NCBI RefSeq assembly: GCF_900095175.1
Contig: NZ_LT606946.1
Location: 784,058-848,057 of the forward strand
DNA length: 64,000 bases
Direction: 5' to 3'
From: Polynucleobacter necessarius
Lineage (GTDB): Bacteria > Pseudomonadota > Gammaproteobacteria > Burkholderiales > Burkholderiaceae
The notes under the pieces were generated by a model. It was not told where the DNA came from. It searched no databases and saw nothing but the letters and a program-made list of their open reading frames with translations. Within the stretch, counting starts at the first letter, position 1. Each line of letters starts with the position of its first letter. Positions 20,355-30,929 of the stretch are shown here, in pieces. The position numbers and the translations under genes were made by a program.

Positions 20355-20969
20355 ATGATGAACTATAAATATTTTCTAACGGTAGGGCTTATATCTGCTT
20401 GCATAGCTTGCGGGGGAACTCCTAAGTTTGGCACCCAGGAGTATGCTGACTATCAGGAGCAGCAACGCCAAAAAAACATGGCAAAAGAAGTCGAAAAGAC
20501 AATTGATAAAACGCCATCTTGGTTTATTCAGTCGCCAGTTGAAAATAATGCGATTTATGCGGTTGCTACCGATTACTCAAGTGATCTTCAGTTTGCGGTC
20601 GACAAGGCAATGCTCAATGCCAAAGTAGGACTTGCAAGTCAGATTAGCAATAAGGTCTCATCAAAGATGAAGGAGTTTGCACAAGAAACAGGCACTAGTC
20701 GTGACCCGCAACTGATTCGCGAAATTGAGAAGGTATCGACCGAATTGGTTACTGAGGTGAATATTCCGGGGTACAGCATCTCAAAGCGTGAAATCATGCA
20801 GCAAGGCACTGGTTTTAGGGCTTATGTATTACTACGCTACCCATTGGGCGATGCTAACAAGATCGTAGTTGAGCAAACTAAAAAGAGCGCTATTCTGGAT
20901 TCAAAACTACGCTCGTCAAAAGCATTTCAAGAGTTGGAAAAAGATATTGCTGATAGCAAGAAAGAGTAA
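20355..20969 (+). CDS. LPP20-family lipoprotein
   Basis: From the ATG at 20355, preceded by AAAGGAG, the 204-residue protein has a lipoprotein signal (LTVGLISACIACGG; the Cys after ISA is the likely acylation site). A charged helix follows, then an LPP20 domain (DKTPSWFIQSP, IYAVATDYSSDLQFAVDKA, a YVLLRYPLG strand). LPP20 proteins are outer-membrane lipoproteins, some linked to flagellar basal bodies. An earlier start at 20304 would mask the signal. It closes the exported-protease operon. Confidence 0.8.
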   Translation: MMNYKYFLTVGLISACIACGGTPKFGTQEYADYQEQQRQKNMAKEVEKTIDKTPSWFIQSPVENNAIYAVATDYSSDLQFAVDKAMLNAKVGLASQISNKVSSKMKEFAQETGTSRDPQLIREIEKVSTELVTEVNIPGYSISKREIMQQGTGFRAYVLLRYPLGDANKIVVEQTKKSAILDSKLRSSKAFQELEKDIADSKKE

Positions 20970-20984
20970 TTTCGGTTCCTTAAT

Positions 20985-21009
20985 ATCCTGGGGCAAAGAG
21001 CCTCAGGAT
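20985..21009 (+). terminator. Possible terminator hairpin after the LPP20 gene
   Basis: Arms ATCCTGGGGC and GCCTCAGGAT form a 10-bp stem with one mismatch around AAAGA. No clear T-run follows, so termination may be weak or the hairpin may serve another purpose. It sits 15 bases after the operon. Confidence 0.4.
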
Positions 21010-21064
21010 CAGGATCCAATCCGGATTTTCTTAATTATTCCTTAATCTTTCCTCGATACAGTAA

Positions 21065-21256
21065 GGTGAAGGCAAACACGCCTCTACTAATAAAGCGATC
21101 GCACCCTTAGCACCTAGCTTTAATCCTGAACGGTTTACTGATGCGGCAAAAGTCGATAAGTGGTTTAAGCGTAATTGCAATGATGTGCTTGGTAGGGTAT
21201 GCACACCATCTGAAAAGGCGGACGTACTAGCCTATCTAATAAGTATTAAGAAATAA
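21065..21256 (+). pseudogene. C-terminal remnant of a DUF1924 (SHP-like) cytochrome gene
   Basis: The frame reads KAIAPLAPSFNPERFTDAAK, KWFKRNCNDVLGRVCTPSEK and a final DVLAYLISIKK, the hallmark C-terminus of DUF1924/sphaeroides-haem-protein genes. An in-frame TAA at 21062-21064 blocks the upstream side and the N-terminal region with the CxxCH haem motif is absent. In related genomes this gene heads the operon with the dihaem cytochrome and cytochrome b that follow here. It was therefore cut in place. The 300 bases between 20970 and 21266 hold only this and the hairpin. Confidence 0.75.
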
Positions 21257-21266
21257 GGTGAGCATA

Positions 21267-21722
21267 ATGACCAAATTTTTTTCTGTAGCAGTTATGTCTC
21301 TTGTGGCAAACATCTGTTTTGCTGATGGTAATCGCCTACCAAACTTGGTTCCACCGATCGTTAAACAAGAATGCGCAAGCTGCCATACGCTTTATCCACC
21401 AGCTTTTTTACCGGTAGATTCTTGGAAGCGCATCATGGCAGGTCTGGAGAAGCATTACGGAACAGATGCATCAGTTGATGCAAAAACCAACCTTGCAATC
21501 ACTCAATGGCTCACGCAATATGGCGGCACCTACAAAGGTGTTGCAGGAGCTCCTCCCAATGACAGAATTACAGAGTCACCATGGTTTATTAAGAAGCACA
21601 ATGGCGTGTCTGCTAGCGTATGGAAAAATCCCAAGATAAAAAGTGCCTCAAATTGCACTGCATGCCATACCGCTGCCAATGACGGTATTCATGAGGACGA
21701 CTCTATCAAGATTCCGAAATGA
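21267..21722 (+). CDS. Periplasmic dihaem cytochrome c (DHC type)
   Basis: The ATG at 21267 follows AAGGTGAG and gives 151 residues with signal peptide MTKFFSVAVMSLVANICFA. Two haem sites are seen, CASCH near residue 37 and CTACH near residue 133. This matches the dihaem cytochrome that passes electrons between a membrane cytochrome b and the SHP-like protein. Its stop overlaps the cytochrome b start by four bases. The partner DUF1924 gene upstream is truncated. Confidence 0.85.
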   Translation: MTKFFSVAVMSLVANICFADGNRLPNLVPPIVKQECASCHTLYPPAFLPVDSWKRIMAGLEKHYGTDASVDAKTNLAITQWLTQYGGTYKGVAGAPPNDRITESPWFIKKHNGVSASVWKNPKIKSASNCTACHTAANDGIHEDDSIKIPK

Positions 21723-22351
21723 AAGACAACAAATCTCAAAAAATACTTATTTGGGACTTGCCAACTAGAGTATTTCATTGGTCGCTTGCGATCTGCTTTA
21801 TTGGTGCAGTTTTGACGCAAGAAAGTGAAAAGTACCGACTTCTTCACGTTTCCTTTGGTTACACCATGCTAGGTCTGATTGTTTTTAGGCTACTGTGGGG
21901 CATCGTTGGAACCAGGCACTCTCGATTTTCATCCTTTCTATTCGGATTTAAGGAAATAAAGGAATACATTCTGGGCTTAGTTCGCAATAAACCTGTTCAT
22001 TATTTAGGGCATAACCCGCTTGGTTCGATTGCTATCTACTTGATTCTTGTAATCGTTCTGGGTATCTCTATTACTGGGTATTGCATTTTTAATGATATCG
22101 GTGCCAATTGGTATTCTGAAGCACATGAGTTGATGGCCAATTTTTTAATTGGAATTGTTGTAATCCATATATTAGGGGTAATCGCTAGCAGCCTTCTCCA
22201 CAAAGAAAATTTGGTACGCTCAATGCTTACTGGCCTGAAGCAAGGCGCTGTTCAAGATGGTATTCAGGGGAGATCTGTCTATTTAGTGATTGCCTTGGCT
22301 ATGATTGCTGGTATCGTTTATTTTTGGTTTTGGCAATTTGGAGTGGTTTAG
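21719..22351 (+). CDS. Cytochrome b561-type membrane protein
   Basis: The 210-residue protein has about five hydrophobic helices and histidines placed as haem ligands: RVFHWSL near residue 18, LLHVSFGY, and the pair EAHELMANFLIGIVVIHILG. The N-terminal IWDLPTRVFHW is the usual opening of Ni/Fe-hydrogenase-type or b561 cytochromes. It probably feeds quinol electrons to the dihaem cytochrome. The stop TAG shares its G with the GTG start of the response regulator. Confidence 0.85.
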   Translation: MKDNKSQKILIWDLPTRVFHWSLAICFIGAVLTQESEKYRLLHVSFGYTMLGLIVFRLLWGIVGTRHSRFSSFLFGFKEIKEYILGLVRNKPVHYLGHNPLGSIAIYLILVIVLGISITGYCIFNDIGANWYSEAHELMANFLIGIVVIHILGVIASSLLHKENLVRSMLTGLKQGAVQDGIQGRSVYLVIALAMIAGIVYFWFWQFGVV

Positions 22352-23013
22352 TGCGGATACTTCTTGCGGAAGATGATCAACAGTTGGGATATGCTCTTAA
22401 GGCAGGATTAGAGCATGAAGGCTTTATTGTTGACTGGGTTCGCGATGGCAGTGCAGCTCGCTATGAAGCTGGAAACTCAAGTTACTCAGCGATTGTGCTC
22501 GACATTAATATGCCATTAATGAATGGCATTGATGTTCTTAAAAATATTCGTAAATCTGGCAATACGACCCCTGTTCTCATGTTGACTGCGCAAGATGAAG
22601 TGAGTGCTATTGCCGAGACTTTAGATTTGGGTGGCGATGATTATGTCGTTAAGCCTGTAGAGATTGTTGTTCTAGCTGCACGGCTGCGAGCTATTGTTAG
22701 GCGTTCAGAAGGTTCTAGTAGCAATGATTTAACCTTGGGAAATTTGCGATTAAGCCCTAAAAAGCATCTCGTTACTTTAGGGGGTGAAGATATTAGCCTC
22801 TCTAAAAGAGAGTTTGCTTTATTGCACAGCCTCATGATCTCATCTGGCAGAGCGCTCACTAAGGAGCAAATTGAGTCTCAACTCTATAGTTGGGGGCATG
22901 AGGTGGAAAGCAATGCTATTGAAGTGCATATTCACAATCTACGCAAGAAAATTGGAGCCAATTACATTCGTACCATTCGCGGAATTGGCTATCAAATCAA
23001 GGATGTATCGTGA
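22351..23013 (+). CDS. OmpR/PhoB-family response regulator
   Basis: From the GTG at 22351 (overlapping the preceding stop), 220 residues hold a receiver domain (acid pocket AEDD, phospho-acceptor Asp in VLDINMP, Thr in LTAQD, Lys in VVKPVE) and a C-terminal winged helix (ISLSKREFALLHSL ... SNAIEVHIHNLRKKIG). It pairs with the histidine kinase that starts four bases before its end. Likely targets are the surrounding cytochrome genes; the inducing signal is unknown. QseB/TctD-like in layout. Confidence 0.9.
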   Translation: MRILLAEDDQQLGYALKAGLEHEGFIVDWVRDGSAARYEAGNSSYSAIVLDINMPLMNGIDVLKNIRKSGNTTPVLMLTAQDEVSAIAETLDLGGDDYVVKPVEIVVLAARLRAIVRRSEGSSSNDLTLGNLRLSPKKHLVTLGGEDISLSKREFALLHSLMISSGRALTKEQIESQLYSWGHEVESNAIEVHIHNLRKKIGANYIRTIRGIGYQIKDVS

Positions 23014-24093
23014 GTCCTAAAAATTTTTCTCTCCGCAACCGATTGCTGATTTGGGTGCTTGGTAGTATCACTGTGATTTGGGGTATCGCTTCTGTATTGG
23101 TTTGGTATGACGCCAAAATGGAACTAGAGGAAATGATCGAGAAAATCATTTCAAACCAGATGGGTATTCCTAAGCTCATCCATGAAAAAGAAGAGTTGTT
23201 GGAGGCATTACTCTGGGGGTTAATTTGGCCCTTGGTGGTTGGCTTGCCTGTGTTGGCTATAGTGGCATCTGCTGTGATCTTCTGGTCTAACAAGTCATTC
23301 ACTGCATTAAGTGAAGCACTTTCTAAAAAATCTTTAAATTCTATTGAGCCAATTGTTCTAGATTCTTTGCCAAATGAATTAAAGCCAGTACTTGAAGAGC
23401 TAAACATTTTGTTAACCCGGCTGGCTAAAGCAGCTGATAAAGAAAAACGTTTTATTGCCGATGCTGCACATGAGCTTCGAACTCCAATCGCGGCTATTAG
23501 GGCTCAAGCGGAAGTTTTAGGCTTTAGTCCTGAATTGGATCCAATTGGTATCGAGAATTTAATTCATGGATGCGATAGAGCTAGTAGGCTAATCAATCAA
23601 CTGCTTGCGCTATCAAGAATCGATTCTGAAAAGACTGCTTTTGTCAAAACTGAGATTAATCTTCATGATCTCGTTAGCCTTGTTGTCGCAAACTTATTCG
23701 ACCGAATTGAGGAAAAGAGGCAAGAAATTGAATTGACGGGTGCGAGTAACGTGAAGGTTCTGGCGAATAAAGATTTGCTAGCAATCTTACTAAGAAATCT
23801 CATTGATAACGCCTCTAGATATACGCCAGGTGGCGGTAGAATCGCGATCGATATAGCAAAAACTTCTGACACACCCGTCCTTGTAATTGAGGACAGCGGC
23901 CCCGGAATTGCTGCTGATGTTAAGTCTAGGTTGGGAGAGAGATTTTTTAGGGGGCCTTCGAGTGAACTTTCAACGGGCTCTGGCCTTGGGATGGTCAATC
24001 ATTCAGCAAATAGCGAGCGTAGAAAAGATTTCAGTTTCAGTAGAAGCATCATTAAATCTAGGTGGGCTCAAAGTTGAGCTCAAATATTCATAA
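23010..24093 (+). pseudogene. Sensor histidine kinase, frameshifted at the G2 box
   Basis: The kinase has two transmembrane helices (about residues 12-32 and 68-92), a short periplasmic loop, the phospho-acceptor H-box DAAHELRTP, the N-box NLIDNASRYTPGG and G1-box DSGPGIA. In the G2 box (GSGLG) at about 23986 an extra G throws the frame to a tail ending at 24077. The expected end WSIIQQIAS ... GGLKVELKYS reads in the next frame to 24093. The shifted product keeps most ATP-binding elements but loses the final helix and strand, so it may be inactive or miscalled by one base. Confidence 0.82.
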
Positions 24094-24111
24094 ATTACTT
24101 TGGAGTATCAA

Positions 24112-24486
24112 ATGTCATTAAAACCTACCTTTTTAGCCTTTACTCTTTTTGCTGTATCTCAATTATGTTTTGCAGATGGTGAAAAGACTTATAAGGAGGT
24201 GTGCTCTGTTTGCCACAATTCAGGAGTTGCAAATGCGCCTAAGCTGGGTGATCAGAATGCCTGGAAAAAATTAATTGGCGAGGGGCAGGTCATCATTACT
24301 GCTCATGGCTACGTTGGAGTCAGGGCAATGCCGCCAAAAGGGGGTAAGGCGAATCTTTCCGTAGAGCAATTTTCTGAAGCCTTAAATTACATGGTAAATA
24401 AATCTGGCGGCAATTGGTCTACGCCAGACAAGTCCATGCTTGACAAAATAAACAGCGAAATTGCAAACCGTAAAAAGACTCAGTAA
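24112..24486 (+). CDS. Exported monohaem cytochrome c (c5-like)
   Basis: The ATG at 24112 gives 124 residues with signal peptide MSLKPTFLAFTLFAVSQLCFA, a haem site CSVCH near residue 35, and the Met-ligand region GVRAMPPKGGKANLS typical of cytochrome c5/c553 forms. It is the last gene of the haem operon and probably a soluble periplasmic carrier. It appears intact. The earlier start at 24100 adds four residues. Confidence 0.85.
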   Translation: MSLKPTFLAFTLFAVSQLCFADGEKTYKEVCSVCHNSGVANAPKLGDQNAWKKLIGEGQVIITAHGYVGVRAMPPKGGKANLSVEQFSEALNYMVNKSGGNWSTPDKSMLDKINSEIANRKKTQ

Positions 24487-24603
24487 ATCAACCGCCTCTA
24501 AGGGGCCCATCTTGACGGAGCGTTGGCCGTCACTTGTAGTTCGTCGGATCACCCATCCGTCGATCAGATTGAGCCTACTGCTTGCAGGGCGGTACCAATA
24601 AAA

Positions 24604-24629
24604 AAGCCCCTAGATTGCTCTAGGGGCTT
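24604..24629 (-). terminator. Terminator after tRNA-Asn
   Basis: A perfect 11-bp stem AAGCCCCTAGA / TCTAGGGGCTT encloses TTGC. On the minus strand it is followed by a run of T, so it mainly ends tRNA-Asn transcription, and it may also stop the cytochrome operon arriving from the plus side. Confidence 0.8.
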
Positions 24630-24636
24630 ACTTATT

Positions 24637-24712
24637 TGGCTCCTCGACCTGGGCTCGAACCAGGGACCTACGGATTAACAGTCCGGCGCTCTACCAACTG
24701 AGCTATCGAGGA
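24637..24712 (-). tRNA. tRNA-Asn (anticodon GTT), CCA encoded
   Basis: Read on the minus strand, the acceptor arms TCCTCGA and TCGAGGA pair fully. The D-arm is regular, the anticodon loop is CTGTTAA (anticodon GTT), and the T-loop has TTCGAGC. Length is 76 bases with CCA. It borders the accessory region on the right. Confidence 0.95.
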
Positions 24713-24733
24713 ATAAGCCGATATTATAGCAAG

Positions 24734-25619
24734 ATGAAATCACTCACCCCAACTTCTATACAGATCCCTAAAGTACTGACCATTGCCGGGTCCGATAGTG
24801 GCGGTGGCGCGGGCATCCAGGCGGACCTCAAAGTCATTACAGCCCTTGGTGGATACGGGATGTCGGTCATCACTGCCATCACGGCCCAGAATACTTTGGG
24901 GGTGATCCGCACTCAGGACATAGACCTCGATGTAGTGGAGGCTCAGATCGATGCAGTATTTATGGATATTGGCGTAGACATTGTCAAAATCGGCATGTTG
25001 GCCAGCCCAGAAATCGTCCACACTGTGGCATCAGCCCTCAAGCGCCATGGAGCCAAAAGAATCATCTTGGATCCCGTATTAAGAGCCACGTCCGGCGCTA
25101 GTCTTGGGAGGTGACGATACTGCCCAGACCATGATTGCAGATTTATTCCCAATGGCAACATTAATTACGCCAAATCTTGAGGAGGCTGGCCTGCTTTTAG
25201 GGCGAGAGCTTATCGGGGCGGCTGATTTTCAATTGGCGGCAAAAGAGTTGCTCGAGATGGGCCCCCAAGCAGTCTTGATTAAGGGTGGGCACCTTGATAA
25301 AACCCATACTCAATTGACCGATTTCCTAATGTGGCGAACTATTGAAGATGGCCTTGAAGTAGTTCAGTCAAAAGAATTCAAACACTATCGCGTTAATACC
25401 GCAAATACCCACGGTACTGGTTGCTCTTTGGCTTCAGCTATTGCAACCTATTTAGCAGATGGTCATGATTTGCCACACTCTGTGGCGAAGGCAATTTCTT
25501 ATGTGGAGGCAGGCCTAGAGGCAGGGCGTTTCTTAAGCATTGGAGAGGGGCCTGGTCCCTTGTGGCACATGCATGATTTTTATAAAACTGCATTGCCAGA
25601 TGAAGAAGGTAAGTATTAA
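24734..25619 (+). pseudogene. thiD: Hydroxymethylpyrimidine (phosphate) kinase, frameshifted
   Basis: ThiD phosphorylates HMP and HMP-P for thiamine synthesis. The first part reads [30 protein letters not shown] and ILDPVLRATSGASLG. At about 25107 an extra G (GGGAGGTGAC) diverts the frame into a stop; the correct continuation GDDTAQTMIADLFP, then NTHGTGCSLASAIATYL with the kinase Cys/anion-hole motif, runs in the next frame to 25619. Removing one base restores about 294 residues. As written, the C-terminal half with the catalytic region is lost. It converges on thiE. Confidence 0.85.
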
Positions 25620-25638
25620 TTATGTCTAGGTTAATACT

Positions 25639-26565
25639 TTAGGTTTTCATTAACTCTTGTAAGTGTTTCACTGCAGCCTTAGGGTCACTTGCGCCATTAA
25701 TTGCTCTGACAACAGCAACTGATCCCACGCCACTTTGTGCCACCGCATGAATACTTCCCTCATCAATGCCGCCAATAGCAACTAAGGGATAGTGATTCAT
25801 TAATTGAGCGTATTTATATAAACGTCCTAAACCTTGTGGTGCAGTAGCCATCTTTTTAAGACTGATTGGGAAGACTGCACCCATTGCGATATAGCTAGGG
25901 CAAAAACGATCGGCATGCACCATCTCGGCATAGCCGTGAGTGCTTAAACCTAGTCTCAGACCTTCAGCTCGAATGGTATCCAAATCGGCTGTTTCTAAAT
26001 CCTCTTGCCCCAGATGAATGCCATAGGCACCAGCCTCAATCGCCTCTTGCCAGTAGTCGTTTATAAACAGTAAAGTCCTGCTGCCTTCAACTGCTTTAAC
26101 GGATTCGTTAATTTGTTTTTTAATGAGTTTTTTGTCTTCGGATTTAAGGCGCAGTTGTACTGTTGGCACCTCAGCTTCCACCATCCGCTTCACCCAGTCG
26201 GCATCAGGCATGACAGCATATAAACCTAAACGCTTTGGACACTCTGCAAAAGCTTTGGGGTTCATATTCCGGGTCCAGGGCAAGAGATCAAAATGCTCTG
26301 GTCTTGACGGCCACTTAAATGGATTAAAGCCGCCATCTTGATGAACCATGCGCGACCAGGCTTTACCTAAAACCTTGGCATCACATTCAATAAAACCCAT
26401 TGCAATCGCAGCAACCGTGCCAGCCAATTCATAATGGTCAGTCGCATGCTCATTATCAATTTGGGGTGGTGGCGCGTTTAGGTTGAAGCTCGGAATAGGC
26501 AGACATAAATCCTCTTTGCTATGGGCAGCAACAATTTGATCTGCAAGGTCGCGAACTAAGCTCAT
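25639..26565 (-). CDS. thiE: Thiamine-phosphate synthase with N-terminal extension
   Basis: ThiE joins HMP-PP and thiazole phosphate to thiamine phosphate. The TIM-barrel domain occupies about residues 112-305: VPTVQLRLK, GIHLGQEDLE, GLSTHG, GAVFPI and VAIGGID. The first 105 residues are an extra domain of unknown function (WSRMVHQDGGFNPFKWPSRP) that I recall from Burkholderiales ThiE proteins. It is last in the thiC operon, 12 bases after thiG. It reads intact. Confidence 0.87.
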   Translation of the reverse strand: MSLVRDLADQIVAAHSKEDLCLPIPSFNLNAPPPQIDNEHATDHYELAGTVAAIAMGFIECDAKVLGKAWSRMVHQDGGFNPFKWPSRPEHFDLLPWTRNMNPKAFAECPKRLGLYAVMPDADWVKRMVEAEVPTVQLRLKSEDKKLIKKQINESVKAVEGSRTLLFINDYWQEAIEAGAYGIHLGQEDLETADLDTIRAEGLRLGLSTHGYAEMVHADRFCPSYIAMGAVFPISLKKMATAPQGLGRLYKYAQLMNHYPLVAIGGIDEGSIHAVAQSGVGSVAVVRAINGASDPKAAVKHLQELMKT

Positions 26566-26577
26566 GAATATTGGTCT

Positions 26578-27405
26578 TTAACTTTGATGCCAGAAGGGTG
26601 TGCCAACCAATGGCGTACTGGCCTGGGCTGACTGCTGGGCTTTCATGGCACCGGAGAGGTAGGCGGTACGACCAGCATCGACTGACATTGCAAATGCTTT
26701 AGCCATTGCAACTGGATCATCAGCTAGCGCAACAGCGGTATTGAGCAAAACCCCATCAAAACCCCATTCCATCACAGTGCAGGCATGAGAGGGTAGACCT
26801 AAGCCCGCATCCACTAGAAGGGGCACTTTCAAACGGTCTCGTAAGAGTTTTAATGCGTAAGGATTTAATGGGCCTTGACCTGTCCCGATGGGTGCAGCCC
26901 AAGGCATCACCGCCTGGCATCCGACATCGACTAAACGCTGGCACAGAATGAGATCTTCAGTGCAGTAAGGTAAGACCTTAAAGCCATCCTTAATTAAGGA
27001 TTCTGCAGTAGAGACTAGACGCAAGGTATCTGGCTGCAGTGTGTAGTCATCACCGATGAGTTCCAACTTAATCCAGTTCGTTTCAAATACTTCGCGCGCC
27101 ATTTGAGCGGTAGCGATGACTTCTTTGGGGCTATGACAACCTGCAGTATTGGGTAAAACTGGTACAGCCATTTTCTTTAAGAGATCCCAAAATCCAGAAT
27201 GTGCTTCAGTTGTCGAGGTGCCTTGTCTGCGTAGACTTACCGTAATCATTCCAGGATTAGATTGCTTTACCGCATTCTCTAAAACTTGTGGAGAAGGATA
27301 GCGTGATGTCCCCATTAATAAGCGACTAGCAAAGGTCTCCCCATACAGCACCAATGGGTCTGCAGTATTTAAAGGATTCGGTAAAGGAGCTGCCATCTTA
27401 ATCAA
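26578..27405 (-). CDS. thiG: Thiazole synthase
   Basis: ThiG forms thiazole phosphate from deoxyxylulose phosphate, ThiS-thiocarboxylate and dehydroglycine. The 275-residue barrel shows [10 protein letters not shown], the Schiff-base lysine in [25 protein letters not shown] and [14 protein letters not shown]. The length is normal. It lies 35 bases after thiS. Its glycine-derived substrate depends on ThiO, whose gene here has a stop codon. Confidence 0.93.
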   Translation of the reverse strand: MIKMAAPLPNPLNTADPLVLYGETFASRLLMGTSRYPSPQVLENAVKQSNPGMITVSLRRQGTSTTEAHSGFWDLLKKMAVPVLPNTAGCHSPKEVIATAQMAREVFETNWIKLELIGDDYTLQPDTLRLVSTAESLIKDGFKVLPYCTEDLILCQRLVDVGCQAVMPWAAPIGTGQGPLNPYALKLLRDRLKVPLLVDAGLGLPSHACTVMEWGFDGVLLNTAVALADDPVAMAKAFAMSVDAGRTAYLSGAMKAQQSAQASTPLVGTPFWHQS

Positions 27406-27440
27406 GTACTTTTATCTGTTTTTCTATATTCGTCGCTGGA

Positions 27441-27638
27441 TTAGCCACCAGTCACGGGGGAAATCACTTCCATTTCATCGCCTTCACGCAATACTTCTTC
27501 GGCATGCCTAGTCTTGGGAACAAATTCATAATTGATCGCAACAGCAAATGGGGGTTGCGCATCAATCATGACTAGTACATCATCAATTGCGCTGTTATCC
27601 GGAACCTCTTTGGCAACTTGATTCACCATTATGCGCAT
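27441..27638 (-). CDS. thiS: Sulfur carrier protein ThiS
   Basis: The 65-residue ubiquitin-like protein begins MRIMVNQVAKEV and ends in the diglycine tail ISPVTGG, which is adenylated and thiocarboxylated to deliver sulfur to ThiG. A longer start at 27731 would lie within thiO and is rejected. It overlaps the 3' end of thiO by ten bases. Confidence 0.9.
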   Translation of the reverse strand: MRIMVNQVAKEVPDNSAIDDVLVMIDAQPPFAVAINYEFVPKTRHAEEVLREGDEMEVISPVTGG

Positions 27639-28753
27639 GTGCTGAGCTCCTGAGGAATCGAACCGGTTAGCCCTAAGCCGAGCTTCATGGCAGTAGGACT
27701 TGATCCTGAACTCAACACTTCTAATGCGCAATCTAAAATAGCTGGTGAGATCATGAAGCCATGACGATAGAGTCCATTGATCATCATGAGATTGGATTGA
27801 TCTAGTTTGTGATGAAGGGATATCTCCGGCAAATTATCCTTGAGTGTAGGGCGACACTGCGTTGCCATCTCCAAAATACGTGCTTCGGCAAATCCACTGT
27901 GAACGGTGTAGACCGCACTGAGTAATTCCATGGCTGAGCGGACACTCATGGGAGATAAATCCTCGGATTCGATTTCTGTTGCACCAACGACATAGACATC
28001 ATCTTCTTTGGGTGCAATGTAAATTGGGTAACGTGGATGGATTAGACGAGTAGGGCGACGCAGTTTGACCTCAGGTGCATGTAGGCGAATGACTTCACCA
28101 CGTACGCCGCGCAAATTCTTGGCAGCATCTTTGGCACCAGGACCACGACAATCAATTATCCAATCAAAACCATTCTCTAGTTTACGAAGTTGCTCTGGGT
28201 CGGTAGATTGATTCCAGTGACAAGGCACCTTCATGAGAGTGAGTTCAACCAATAAAGCTTCTAGAAGCTGACGGTTATCTAGCCGTCCTTCATTAGGAAG
28301 ATAGAGGCCTTGAGTAAAGCGCTCAGCAACACCAGGCTCAATTTCTGCAAGAGGTTAGCTATCCAGTTGAATTGGCTTAGCAAGCGCCTCGTTGTGAGCG
28401 GAATTGCGCTCCAAATGGGAGGCAAAGCGTTCTGCATCACTGGCATCTTGGCGGTGCCACAGGATGAGGGTGCCATCTTGTTGAAAAAAAACAGGTTTAG
28501 CAAGCTCATCAATAATGTGCTTCCACCGCGGCAGACTATGAATGCCCATACGCACGACGTTATCTTCGGTGATAGCAGATTCTGCGAGTGGGGCCAACAT
28601 AGCAGCAGCAATACGTGCCGCTGAATTCGCAGCATCTGAAGTGCCTTTCTCAAACAGCTCTACACGAGCACCACGCTTAGCAAGTGCGACCGCTAGCAAC
28701 CGACCCATAAGGCCGGCGCCAACGATGGCGTATTTGCCGTTTGAGAATGCCAT
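27629..28753 (-). pseudogene. thiO: Glycine oxidase, interrupted by an in-frame stop
   Basis: ThiO is an FAD enzyme making dehydroglycine for thiazole synthesis. The N-terminus holds the dinucleotide motif AIVGAGLMGRLLAVAL and ARIAAAMLAPLAE. A TAA at 28355-28357 stops translation after about 132 residues; the same frame then continues unbroken with PLAEIEPGVAERFTQGLY, the segment ATQCRPTLKDNLPEIS and NGLYRHGFMISPAI to a normal end. No shift is needed, so this is a nonsense mutation. A GTG at 28759 is an alternative start. Without ThiO the cell would lack a thiazole precursor unless another source exists. Confidence 0.87.
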
Positions 28754-28759
28754 AGTCAC

Positions 28760-30843
<2,084 letters not shown>

Positions 30844-30929
30844 CTTAGGGCTAATTTAACCACGAAATCACACCAAGCTGGGTGACCAAAATCAAGTGGC
30901 GAACAGAAGACCAGTCCAGGGTTGGGAAT

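Noticed and set aside
24487..24603. Short minus-strand open frame (SSRLNLIDGWVIRRTTSDGQ-like) between cytochrome c5 and tRNA-Asn
   Set aside because: It reads for about 39 codons without a credible start or known motif; it may be a relic but cannot be told from chance.
25100..25115. Programmed frameshifting in thiD, the histidine kinase and others
   Set aside because: No slippery heptamer with a downstream pseudoknot is seen and the lesions differ in direction; nearby genes carry plain nonsense codons, so decay or error explains them better.
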